Positions 16,019 through 24,304 of a DNA stretch of 64,000 nt are shown piece by piece; the stretch's first letter is position 1; each line of letters begins with the position of its first letter. The stretch comes from JANWXD01 sp037446115. Its GTDB lineage: Bacteria; Acidobacteriota; Terriglobia; Bryobacterales; Bryobacteraceae. Both the position numbers and the translations under genes were made by a program. The stretch is taken from positions 186,001 to 250,000 of the forward strand of contig JBBIJF010000001.1 in assembly GCA_037446115.1 (NCBI GenBank), read 5' to 3'. The notes under the pieces are model-generated. The model ran no database searches, was not told where the DNA came from, and was given only the letters and a program-made list of their open reading frames with translations.

Positions 16019-19000
16019 ATGAAGCAATTGGTCGCCGTCCTGACATTTGCTGGGATCCTCGGTGGGCTTTTGCCGCTCGCCGGGCAGGTAGCCACAGGTT
16101 CCTTACAGGGGACCGTGCTGGATCCGGCGGGCGCCGCGGTGCCTGCGGCCACTGTTACGGCGCGCCATGAGCCGACCAGCCAGGAGTTCACCACCTCGAC
16201 CACGGAAGCCGGGCTGTTTGTGTTCCCCAGCCTTCCCGTCGGAGCGTACTCCATCACGGTGGAGAAGGTCGGTTTCAAAAAAGCCGTGCAAAGCGGCATC
16301 GAGATCCGCGTCGCGCAGCGTCAGGTAGCCGATTTCCGGCTCGAGCTCGGCCAGGTGGTCGAAACCGTCGAGGTGCGCGAAGCCGTGATCCTGCTGGAAA
16401 CGCAAACGCCGGAGCGCGGCCAGAACTTCTCCAACAAGTTCATGCAGACTCTGCCGCTCTTTACAGGCGGGGTCCGCAATCCGGAGGTGTTTGTCACCTA
16501 TATGCCCGGTGTCAACACCGGCTTCGGAGAGACCTCCATCTCCGGATCGGGCGGCCGCGCCAAGGAGGTCCTGCTGGACGGAGCCAGCCAGACCATTCCG
16601 GAGTCCGGCGGCGTGGTCTTCAATTTTCCGGCCTCCGAACAGTTCGGCGAATTCAAGCTCATTACCTCCAATTACAACGCCGAATACGGCCGCTTCGGCG
16701 GCGGCGTGGAGGTATTTATCACGCGCTCGGGCACGAATGATTTGCATGGCGGAGCTTTCTGGAACCTCCGGCGCGACATCTTCAACGCCGCCGGCTATAA
16801 CGTGAACCGCGTGCCCGGCCGCCCCAGAGGATTCCGCCCGAAAGAGCGGTTCAATGAGGTAGGGGGCGTCATCGGCGGCCCGGTGTTTCTGCCACGCCTT
16901 TACGACGGTCGCAACAAGACCTTCTGGTTTTTCACGATCGCCAAGGATCTACGCCCGGCCTCGATCAGCCAGTCGGTAGCCACGCTTCCCACGACCCGAA
17001 TGAAGCAGGGAGATTTCAGCGAGGTGTCACAGCTGATCTACGATCCTGCCACGACCGCCGGCAACACCCGTACGCCTTTTCCCAACAATTTCATCCCGCG
17101 CAGCCGTTGGAGCCGCGTGTCGCAAAACGTGGTTCCGCTCGTCCCAGACGCCAACGTCGCAACGCTTACCGGCAACTTCCAGTTCACGAATCAGCAGGTG
17201 ATCGAGGACACGCATTGGAGCATCAAGTTCGATCACGCGGTGACCTCGAATAACCGGTTCGCATATTACATGAGCCGGCAGAATCAGAATGTGGGTAACA
17301 CCTTTACGTTCCCCGGGCCTCTTGGCACCGGCCTCGGTGCAAACACCCAGCGTCCGGAAAACTACCGCCTGAACCATGACTTGGTCATTAACCCCACGAC
17401 ACTACTGCACAGCACCTTCGGATTCACGCGCCAGCAGCAAGGTTGGGACAATCCGGCCCAGAAAGGATGGGGTAGCAAAATCGGTTTGCCGCTCTCGGGC
17501 CTGTCGGATGCCTTTCCGGTAGTGCAATTTACCGGGGCCGACGGCTTGAGCGCCTGGGGCGTTCAGGACGGCAAGGTCTCCAACGGCACCCAGTTGAACT
17601 GGACCTTCCACTTCAACCAGTCGCTGTCGCTGATTCGAGGCAAGCACGAATACAAACTCGGGTGGGATTTCCGCCGCCTGCGAACGTTCTCCGACCCTCT
17701 TGACTTGGCGGGAACCAACGGCCGTTATGTTTTCGCCCGGGCACAAACCGCTCTCCCCACAGCCTTGGCCACCACCGGCCATGCTTTTGCCAGCCTCCTG
17801 TTGGGTGCAGTGGATCAGGCGGCTATGACTCCGCTACCCGTCATCCCCGGCGAAATCCGCTATGCTTACCAGGCCGTCTATTTTCAGGACAACTGGAAGC
17901 TGACTCCCAAACTCACTTTGACGCTCGGTCTTCGGTATGAAGTTCCCGAAGGATGGCATGAGAAAGACGGTAATTACTCTCACGTAGACTTGAACCGGGC
18001 GAATCCCGGCGCCGGAGGCCTGCCGGGTGCTTTGGTCTTCGCCGGAAAAGGTGCGGGCCGCACGGGTCAGAAGCGATTCTATCCTACTGACTTTTCCAAT
18101 TTCGGGCCCCGCCTGGGCTTCGCTTATCGGCTCTTCGATAAGACGGTTCTGCGCGGCGGTTACGGAGTCTACTACCAGACGCTCGGCAACGGAGGTTGCG
18201 GCTGCCGTGTGGGATTCGGAGCCTACTACGGTGTCACCTGGACGTCCGATGGGATGAATCCCATATTCAATTGGGACGGGGGCATCCCGCTTCCTCCCGG
18301 GTTTCAGCCGCCGCCGTTCCTTGACCCGAGCTACGGTAACTTCCAGGATGTGGACCATATGGGTCCTACCTTTGGACAGGCACCCCGGATTCATAACTGG
18401 AGCTTCAACATTCAGCAAGAAATCAAGAGCTTCCTGATCGATGTAGCCTATGTGGGAAACCGTGCGCGGAAGCTCAATTCCACCGTGGAACTGAACCAGC
18501 TCCCCGTATCCCGCCTCTCTCTGGGCCCCCTGTTGCAAAAACGCATCGCGGATCCGGAGGTGGTGGCTGCGGGATTCCGGAAGCCCTTCCCGAACTTCCC
18601 GGATAACTTCACGCTGGCCCAAGCCTTGCGCCCCTATCCGCAATACTTCGGGGTGTTGTCACGAAACGCCGGCGTAGGGCGCAGCTGGTATGACTCTTTG
18701 CAAGCCAAGGTGGAGCGCCGCTTCGGCGCCTGGCAGATGATGGCGGCCTACACGTGGTCAAAGACGCTCGGCTTGGCGCACTACCGCCAGATCTTCACGC
18801 AGTCCCAAGTCTGGGCCCAGGACAATTACAACATCAACGACATGAAGTCTTATTTGCACTTCGATCAGCCCCACGTACTGAATATCCTGAACAGCTTCGA
18901 CCTCCCCATCGGCCGTGGTAAGCGGTTCCTGAACACCAACAGGCGCTGGCTGGACGCGCTGGTGGGCCACTGGACCATCGCGGCCGCGCAGCGCTACTAC

Positions 19001-19462
19001 AGCGGCAATCTGATTCAGGTCTCCGCTCCCAACACTCTGGGCGCGGGCGTCCTGTTTACCCGCTTCAAGAAAGCCAATGTCACGGGGAACCCGATTCGGA
19101 CCAACGTGAGCCGCACCGCGCTCGACCCGGACAACCCCGCGGTCCGGTGGTTCAACAGCGGCGCGCAGTCTCCCTTCGCCATTCCCGGCCAGTTCCAGCT
19201 GGGCAACGCGGCGATCTTTTACAATGACTTCCGCAATCCGCCGATTTTCATCGAGAACGTTTCGATCCAGAAGCGGTTTAAGTTCGCGTACGCGGGAGAC
19301 CGCTCCATTGATCTGGTCTACCGCGCCGACGCCTTCAACCTGTTCAACCGGACAAACTTCGGCGGCATCGTGGGTACGGTCGGTAACCCGAACTTCGGCA
19401 GGCCGACCGCGCCGCAGCAGGCGCCGCGGATCATCACCATGGGCCTGCGCCTGGATTTCTGA
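16019..19462 (+). CDS. Oar-like TonB-dependent receptor with carboxypeptidase-regulatory domain
   Basis: 1147 residues from the ATG at 16019, which gives a good signal peptide (MKQLVAVLTFAGILGGLLPLAGQ); an upstream ATG at 15992 would overlap the promoter. Residues about 27-110 are a carboxypeptidase-regulatory-like Ig fold (GSLQGTVLDPAGAAVPAATV). A plug-like region follows (about 125-240, with SGSGGRAKEVLLDGAS) and then a large beta-barrel rich in alternating aromatic residues, ending IITMGLRLDF with a terminal Phe. Such receptors are greatly expanded in Acidobacteria and Myxococcota and take up or anchor large substrates. The following gene at 19473 is 10 bp away and likely encodes an exported partner enzyme. 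Confidence 0.92.
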   Translation: MKQLVAVLTFAGILGGLLPLAGQVATGSLQGTVLDPAGAAVPAATVTARHEPTSQEFTTSTTEAGLFVFPSLPVGAYSITVEKVGFKKAVQSGIEIRVAQRQVADFRLELGQVVETVEVREAVILLETQTPERGQNFSNKFMQTLPLFTGGVRNPEVFVTYMPGVNTGFGETSISGSGGRAKEVLLDGASQTIPESGGVVFNFPASEQFGEFKLITSNYNAEYGRFGGGVEVFITRSGTNDLHGGAFWNLRRDIFNAAGYNVNRVPGRPRGFRPKERFNEVGGVIGGPVFLPRLYDGRNKTFWFFTIAKDLRPASISQSVATLPTTRMKQGDFSEVSQLIYDPATTAGNTRTPFPNNFIPRSRWSRVSQNVVPLVPDANVATLTGNFQFTNQQVIEDTHWSIKFDHAVTSNNRFAYYMSRQNQNVGNTFTFPGPLGTGLGANTQRPENYRLNHDLVINPTTLLHSTFGFTRQQQGWDNPAQKGWGSKIGLPLSGLSDAFPVVQFTGADGLSAWGVQDGKVSNGTQLNWTFHFNQSLSLIRGKHEYKLGWDFRRLRTFSDPLDLAGTNGRYVFARAQTALPTALATTGHAFASLLLGAVDQAAMTPLPVIPGEIRYAYQAVYFQDNWKLTPKLTLTLGLRYEVPEGWHEKDGNYSHVDLNRANPGAGGLPGALVFAGKGAGRTGQKRFYPTDFSNFGPRLGFAYRLFDKTVLRGGYGVYYQTLGNGGCGCRVGFGAYYGVTWTSDGMNPIFNWDGGIPLPPGFQPPPFLDPSYGNFQDVDHMGPTFGQAPRIHNWSFNIQQEIKSFLIDVAYVGNRARKLNSTVELNQLPVSRLSLGPLLQKRIADPEVVAAGFRKPFPNFPDNFTLAQALRPYPQYFGVLSRNAGVGRSWYDSLQAKVERRFGAWQMMAAYTWSKTLGLAHYRQIFTQSQVWAQDNYNINDMKSYLHFDQPHVLNILNSFDLPIGRGKRFLNTNRRWLDALVGHWTIAAAQRYYSGNLIQVSAPNTLGAGVLFTRFKKANVTGNPIRTNVSRTALDPDNPAVRWFNSGAQSPFAIPGQFQLGNAAIFYNDFRNPPIFIENVSIQKRFKFAYAGDRSIDLVYRADAFNLFNRTNFGGIVGTVGNPNFGRPTAPQQAPRIITMGLRLDF

Positions 19463-19472
19463 AGGCGCTTGG

Positions 19473-21116
19473 ATGAATCCGCCGCTTTCGCGCCGGCAGT
19501 TTGTGGCCCTGTCGGCCGCCAGTCCGCTTGCGGCGCAGAGCATGGAGCCGGAAATCGTCCGCCGGCACGACGAGCGGGTTCGCTCGCTGCTCCAGCAGCA
19601 GATTACGGATCCAGCCAGCCCTTGGCGCGGCGCGTCGCTGGACCGTTTCGGCCTCTGTTTCCCCGGGTCGGCGGCCGCAATGCTCGAAGCGTTCACGGCC
19701 GCCTTCCTCCACCCCGGTTCGCGCTATTATCGCGATTCTGTGTTGGTCGAGCGGATGCGGCTCGCCGCCGCTTACCTGGAGCGGGCCCAAAATCCGCAGG
19801 GCAACATTGACCTCGTTATCACCAACTTCAACTCCCCTCCGGACACGGGGTTTGTCGTGCACGGCGTAGCGACGGCCGCCGTCCTTGCCAGGCGCGCGGG
19901 CAAAACCGAGCTGGAGGCTTTGACCGAGCCGTTTTTGCGCCGCGCCGCGGCGGCAATGGCGGCCGGAGGAGTACACACCCCGAATCACCGTTGGGTGATC
20001 TGTTCGGCTCTGGCTCAGGTCAACGAGTTATACCCGGATCCGGCCTGGCTCCGGCGCATCGACCAGTGGCTTGCCGAGGGCGTGGATATCGACGGCGACG
20101 GCCAGTACACCGAACGCAGCACGCTCGTCTACAACGCTATAACCAACCGCGCGTTTGTGGTCATGGCGGCCAAGCTCCGGCGGCCGGAACTGCTCGATCC
20201 GGTAAGGCGCAACCTGGAATCCATGCTCTATCTCCTGCACCCCGGCGGCGAGGTCGTCACGGAAATCTCGCGACGGCAGGATGCAGGCGAACGCGGCAAC
20301 ATGGGCCGTTACTGGTTTCCGCTCCGGTATCTGGCGGTACAAGATGGCGACGGACGTTTCGCGGCGCTGGTGCGAACTTTGGAGCCGGAACATGCCGGCC
20401 TTCCGGCGCTGATGGAGTACCCGGAGCTGAATCGTGAGCTGCCCGCGCCGGCGCCGCTTCCCGAAGATTTCGAGAAGCATTTTCCGGAACTCGGCATTGT
20501 TCGGGTGCGCCGCGGCTTGACGAGCGCCACCATCCTTTCCGGATCCAGCCGCTTCTTCACGCTTCGGCGCGGACTCGCGGTCATGGCTGGACTGCGGATG
20601 GCCGGCGCGTTTTTTGGCAAGGGCCAGTTCATCCCGGAGCGACTCGAGCCGCGCGCCGGCGGATGGCTACTCTCGCAAACACTCCAGGCCGGCTACTACC
20701 AGCCGTTCGATCCACCGCGCCGGATCACTCCCCGCAACTGGTACGCGACACGGCCCGAGCGGCGCCAAAGCGAGATCTGCCGGCTGGAGTATTGGGCCAC
20801 AGTCACCGAAACAAGCGAGGGCTTCAAGGTCCGCCTCGAGGCCGCCGGGACGCATGGCGTGCCCGTGGCGGTCGAGATCAACTTCGGCGACGCGGGCCGC
20901 CTGGAGGGGTGTCAGCCGCATCCCGAGGTCCCGCAGTGCTGGCTTTTGACGCAGGGGGTCGGAAGCTATCGCTTGGGAGGCCACCAGCTCCGTTTTGGCC
21001 CGGGTCGCTCGGAGCATCGCTATATCCAGGTCCGCGGCGCCGATCCGAAACTCCCCGGTCCGAGCGTCTACCTGACCGCCTTCACCCCCTTCGACCACAC
21101 CCTCCTCTTCTCCTGA
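19473..21116 (+). CDS. Exported protein of unknown function cotranscribed with the receptor
   Basis: 547 residues from the ATG at 19473, 10 bp after the receptor gene. The frame is open upstream but only inside the receptor gene. MNPPLSRRQFVALSAASPLAAQS is a Tat-like leader (SRRQF). The rest alternates Ala/Leu-rich helices (about 60-290) with a beta-rich C-terminal half (about 370-547), an arrangement seen in alpha/alpha-toroid polysaccharide lyases and heparinase-like proteins. This is only an architectural resemblance and no catalytic motif was recognised. Context suggests processing of whatever the receptor transports. It stops just before the second REP-like repeat. Confidence 0.75.
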   Translation: MNPPLSRRQFVALSAASPLAAQSMEPEIVRRHDERVRSLLQQQITDPASPWRGASLDRFGLCFPGSAAAMLEAFTAAFLHPGSRYYRDSVLVERMRLAAAYLERAQNPQGNIDLVITNFNSPPDTGFVVHGVATAAVLARRAGKTELEALTEPFLRRAAAAMAAGGVHTPNHRWVICSALAQVNELYPDPAWLRRIDQWLAEGVDIDGDGQYTERSTLVYNAITNRAFVVMAAKLRRPELLDPVRRNLESMLYLLHPGGEVVTEISRRQDAGERGNMGRYWFPLRYLAVQDGDGRFAALVRTLEPEHAGLPALMEYPELNRELPAPAPLPEDFEKHFPELGIVRVRRGLTSATILSGSSRFFTLRRGLAVMAGLRMAGAFFGKGQFIPERLEPRAGGWLLSQTLQAGYYQPFDPPRRITPRNWYATRPERRQSEICRLEYWATVTETSEGFKVRLEAAGTHGVPVAVEINFGDAGRLEGCQPHPEVPQCWLLTQGVGSYRLGGHQLRFGPGRSEHRYIQVRGADPKLPGPSVYLTAFTPFDHTLLFS

Positions 21117-21117
21117 A

Positions 21118-21150
21118 AAAATCTGTCAGCCTGGTCTGTCCCCTTTTTCG
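21118..21150. repeat. Dispersed REP-like repeat, copy 2
   Basis: Begins 2 bp after the TGA of the preceding gene, with the same core as the copy at 13479: AAAATC, then GTCAGCCTGGT, then CCTTTTTC. Only scattered substitutions separate the two. It lies between that gene and tRNA-Leu and codes for nothing recognisable. Confidence 0.5.
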
Positions 21151-21155
21151 GGGAG

Positions 21156-21242
21156 TGGTGCGGACGAGAGGACTTGAACCTCCACGGGCTTGCGCCCACT
21201 AGAACCTGAATCTAGCGCGTCTGCCAATTCCGCCACGTCCGC
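21156..21242 (-). tRNA. tRNA-Leu (anticodon CAG)
   Basis: Reverse-strand cloverleaf of 87 nt including an encoded CCA. The acceptor stem is GCGGACG/CGTCCGC. The D-arm has GGCAGACGCG, the anticodon stem CTAGA/TCTAG encloses TTCAGGT (anticodon CAG), and there is a long variable arm (GGGCGCAAGCCC) typical of type II tRNAs. The T-arm contains GGTTCAAGTCC. Confidence 0.96.
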
Positions 21243-21268
21243 ACAGGGCGAGGGTGCTTTCGATTGCC

Positions 21269-21298
21269 ATTTTCCTCAAAACCCGTACTGAGTGTCAA
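21269..21298 (-). promoter_or_regulatory. Possible promoter for tRNA-Leu
   Basis: On the minus strand a perfect TTGACA (21298-21293) is followed after 18 bp by GAAAAT (21274-21269), a poor -10. Transcription would begin about 20 nt before the mature tRNA 5' end. The -35 is strong; the -10 assignment is uncertain. Confidence 0.4.
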
Positions 21299-21311
21299 CG
21301 TCCGGAGGACT

Positions 21312-23384
21312 TCACTGCAGCCGCACCGTGACCACGTTCGTTTCCCGGCCTGCCACGACCAGCCGAATCTCGACGTCCCCACGCCCCGCCAAAGCCCGCG
21401 GCAGCGGCCCCAGATTCACCTGGTCCAGACCCACGAACTGCCCCTGAGCCACCGGCCCTTGCACGCCCACCGGCTCTCCTCCCACTGTGGCCGTCGCCGC
21501 GCCCGAGCCGTCGCGCATTCCCGTACCAAATAACGAGAGAAACACTTGGTCCCCCGGCCCGCCCAGATCCACAGCTACGGGCGCACGAGCCCCGAGAGGC
21601 GCCGCCGCATCGAACAGGTAGTCCCAGTTCTGGGATCCGTCTGCTCTTACCCTGATGGCCAGACCCGCCGCGACTCCTCGCCCGTCTCCGTTTGCGCTGA
21701 ACAGCGCGGGGCTTATCGCCTCCACCATCACCTGCCCTTTGGTGACCGTCCGGCCGTCCCGGACAATCTCCAGCCGCGCCAGGCCCTGAGTGGTGCCCAC
21801 GGGCACCAGGAAATTCAGCTGGCCCGGAGAGACGAAAAACAACGGCGCACTTCGCGTCCGGCCCCCTGAATCCGTCACTTTTACCGACACTCCCCCCAAT
21901 GTCTCCGGCAACGGCAGCTCGGTCGCCTCCGCAATGCCGGCAGCCATATCCCCCCCGAAGGCGCTCGCGATGGACTCAGCGGTCACCAGCGGGAGGTAAT
22001 TCGCCGCCGAAACCACAGCCGCAGGCGCGGCGAACGGCAACCGGTCGGGCACCACCCGCACCGGAGTCGTAAACTTCAGGGGGAGCCCGGCCGCCAGATA
22101 CGTCAATTCGCCGAAAAACGCCGTCCACCCTGCAGCCGGGGCCGACACGGTGATCTCATAGACGCCCGAGCCCGTCGCCGTCACCGTCGAACTCACCCAG
22201 CTTGGCCCAATCGCCTCGTACCGGAAGTCCCGCGCAAGCGGATTTGTCGCCTGCCACAGGCGCACTTCAACGGGCGCATCCTGCGCGCGTACCCGGATCG
22301 TACTCTCGGAAGGAAACTCCCAGGTAAATCGCGGCAAACTCCCTTCGCCCGCCACCAAACGGAAAAAGGTCAGTGCGCCGGTCAGCACGTCTGCCGCCGC
22401 GGGCGTATTCAGCCCGTGGCCGGTGTTAGGAACGTAGCGAAGATATTTGGGGCCGGGCAAATCATCGAAATAGAAGCGAGAAGAGTCCGGCAGAAAAAAC
22501 TCGTCGCCGCTTGCATGGATCAGGTACTTCGGCATCACCAGCCGGTCACGGTAGGCATACGGATCCACGAGCGCGAACAGCGAGGCCAGCCGCGCAGTCC
22601 CCAGCCACGCCATCACGCCCGCCTCTTCGTAGTCACGGACCGCCGGAGCCCAGAAGCCGTAGGCCTGCCAGTGATGCAAGAACGCACGCTCGACGTTGAG
22701 CGTGTCAATCACCAGCGGGATGGCCGCCACCACCCGGGGATCCACCGCCGCCGTCAGCCAAGTGGTCCAGCCGCGCTTGGATGCGCCGGCGACCACAAAC
22801 CGGTCCACGGTGCGATTTCCTCCGTCGCCGGTGGCTGCAAAGGCAGTCACGGCGTCCATGGCACGCACCGCCGCCTTCGTCATCGGCAACTGCGCCGGCC
22901 AGGTCTCATCGCCCGTACGCAGAAACTTGTCCCATGTGTAGGCGATGAGTGCATCCTCGCTGCGGCTGCGGCTTTCCTCGGTGAAACGGAGCGGCTGGTT
23001 GGGAACCTGCTGCAGCTCCGCCAGGACCGCGCCGGCCAAGACGGCCGCCAGCCCGAGCGCCGGATCCACCGAGGACGGCGGCGTGTCGCTGTTGGACCCC
23101 CCGGAGATCAGCAGCAGGCCCGTACTGGTTCGCACCAGCGCCGGAACGACCACTGTCAGCCAGTGCTTCCACAGCGTCCGGTCCACCTCGGCCGCCGTGC
23201 GCCAGTTTTGCGAAGTGAGCTCCAAAATGTGCGCCGTATAGCCGGCCCCTGCTACGGTTTGCACCCGGCGGTACGCATAGGCCCCATCGGGCTCGGCCAC
23301 ATAGCGGTCCAACGCGGTTGTTTGAGCCGGCGAGACAATCGCGGCGGCGAGGAGCAGGAAAGCACAGCAGGGGCGAGCGCGCAT
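21312..23384 (-). CDS. Secreted PqaA-like hydrolase fused to a TIGR03437-like domain
   Basis: 690 residues. A signal peptide (1-20, AAAIVSPAQ) is followed by a PhoPQ-activated pathogenicity-related (PqaA) domain, about 22-400. This is an alpha/beta-hydrolase-like fold with DRFVVAGASKRGWTTW (candidate nucleophile Ser202) and PKYLIHASGDEFFLPDSSRF. Residues about 455-690 resemble the C-terminal domain called TIGR03437, common in Solibacter relatives (AAVVSAANYLPLVTAESIAS, FFVSPGQLNFLVP, FLSLFGTGM). PqaA proteins in Salmonella relate to resistance to host peptides; the activity here is unknown. It is convergent with nothing close; tRNA-Leu lies 70 bp downstream. Confidence 0.88.
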   Translation of the reverse strand: MRARPCCAFLLLAAAIVSPAQTTALDRYVAEPDGAYAYRRVQTVAGAGYTAHILELTSQNWRTAAEVDRTLWKHWLTVVVPALVRTSTGLLLISGGSNSDTPPSSVDPALGLAAVLAGAVLAELQQVPNQPLRFTEESRSRSEDALIAYTWDKFLRTGDETWPAQLPMTKAAVRAMDAVTAFAATGDGGNRTVDRFVVAGASKRGWTTWLTAAVDPRVVAAIPLVIDTLNVERAFLHHWQAYGFWAPAVRDYEEAGVMAWLGTARLASLFALVDPYAYRDRLVMPKYLIHASGDEFFLPDSSRFYFDDLPGPKYLRYVPNTGHGLNTPAAADVLTGALTFFRLVAGEGSLPRFTWEFPSESTIRVRAQDAPVEVRLWQATNPLARDFRYEAIGPSWVSSTVTATGSGVYEITVSAPAAGWTAFFGELTYLAAGLPLKFTTPVRVVPDRLPFAAPAAVVSAANYLPLVTAESIASAFGGDMAAGIAEATELPLPETLGGVSVKVTDSGGRTRSAPLFFVSPGQLNFLVPVGTTQGLARLEIVRDGRTVTKGQVMVEAISPALFSANGDGRGVAAGLAIRVRADGSQNWDYLFDAAAPLGARAPVAVDLGGPGDQVFLSLFGTGMRDGSGAATATVGGEPVGVQGPVAQGQFVGLDQVNLGPLPRALAGRGDVEIRLVVAGRETNVVTVRLQ

Positions 23385-23423
23385 GACGCCCCTATTGTAT
23401 CCTCAGGGGGCGCTCCCGGCCCG

Positions 23424-23855
23424 TCACCACTCCGAGTACGGGGTACCGTCCAGGCTGATTTTGTCGGAGCCGCTGCGCACGTCGAAAATGCCCGGCTCGG
23501 CCTGATTGGCGCTTGCCAGGGCGTCCTCCATGATCACCCGCCAGGTCGTGTTCGATCCCGTCATCGGATCCACGGGGATCTGTCGCAGGTAACCCTCGCG
23601 CACCAGATCCTCAAGGGTCTGTGGAGCTTTCTGTTTGTCAATGGTGTACTCGTCAATCATCGTGCGCAGCGTGAACAGGTTGCTCTTGAGCACGCTTTCT
23701 TTGGCGCGAATGATGGAGCGCTGGTAGAGGGGCACGGCGATCGAGACCAGGATCGTGATGATCGTCATGACGATCATCAGCTCGATCAGGGTAAAACCGC
23801 GGCATTCGTAGTGCACCGCCCTGGTGCGACTACCATTCCGAATACGGAGTGCCAT
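23424..23855 (-). CDS. Type II/IV pseudopilin (second of a pair)
   Basis: 143 residues from the ATG at 23855, preceded by GAGAGGG at good spacing. It overlaps the end of the upstream pseudopilin by 26 bp; a GTG at 23816 is an alternative start. A prepilin leader ends at Gly20, giving mature FTLIELMIVMTIITILVSIA with Glu at +5, the classical class III signal cut by the PilD peptidase. The globular part (about 60-143) ends DGTPYSEW, the same ending as the upstream gene. It probably forms part of a type II secretion-like pseudopilus or type IV pilus with the secretin upstream. Confidence 0.88.
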   Translation of the reverse strand: MALRIRNGSRTRAVHYECRGFTLIELMIVMTIITILVSIAVPLYQRSIIRAKESVLKSNLFTLRTMIDEYTIDKQKAPQTLEDLVREGYLRQIPVDPMTGSNTTWRVIMEDALASANQAEPGIFDVRSGSDKISLDGTPYSEW

Positions 23856-24294
23856 CGGCTGCCCTCTCGAAACTCTTGGTGTAGACGTCGAAGACATTCT
23901 GGCCGCCCCAGCTCTGCGAATTTGGATCATCTTGCATGCTTCGCAGGCCCCAGTCGGTCGAGTTCGTCAGAGGGTCTTTGGGGATGCGGCGCAGGAAGCG
24001 CACTTTCTTGTCCACGGTGCCGGCCAGTTTGACTCCTTCAACCAGAACCTCCAGCGTTTTCGGATAACAAAACGTGTCCATCTCCGGGGGGCCGAGCTGG
24101 CCTGCGTCGCAAAGGTCCTTGTACTTATCAATGGCCGTGCGGATTTCCCGCAGCGCCCAGCGCAGTTCCCGTTCCCGCTCGCGTCGCACTTTGTAGCGGG
24201 CGATCGGAACCGCCATGGCCGTCAGCAGGGCCATGATCGTAAACGCCACAATCAGCTCAACCAAGGTCAGGCCCTTGCGATTTCCGAGTCGCAT
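23830..24294 (-). CDS. Type II/IV pseudopilin (first of a pair)
   Basis: 154 residues. MRLGNRKG is a short basic leader; cleavage after Gly8 leaves LTLVELIVAFTIMALLTAMA with Glu at +5. The body contains a long amphipathic helix (RREREREL, AIDKY) and a C-terminal DGTPYSEW motif shared with the next gene, suggesting the pair arose by duplication. It lies 10 bp after the secretin gene, so secretin and both pseudopilins form one operon. Confidence 0.9.
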   Translation of the reverse strand: MRLGNRKGLTLVELIVAFTIMALLTAMAVPIARYKVRRERERELRWALREIRTAIDKYKDLCDAGQLGPPEMDTFCYPKTLEVLVEGVKLAGTVDKKVRFLRRIPKDPLTNSTDWGLRSMQDDPNSQSWGGQNVFDVYTKSFERAADGTPYSEW

Positions 24295-24304
24295 CGCCTC
24301 CTAC

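Noticed and set aside
22416..24032. 538-codon plus-strand open frame over the PqaA-like gene
   Set aside because: Antisense to a well-recognised secreted protein and a pseudopilin; Arg/His/Gln-rich composition.
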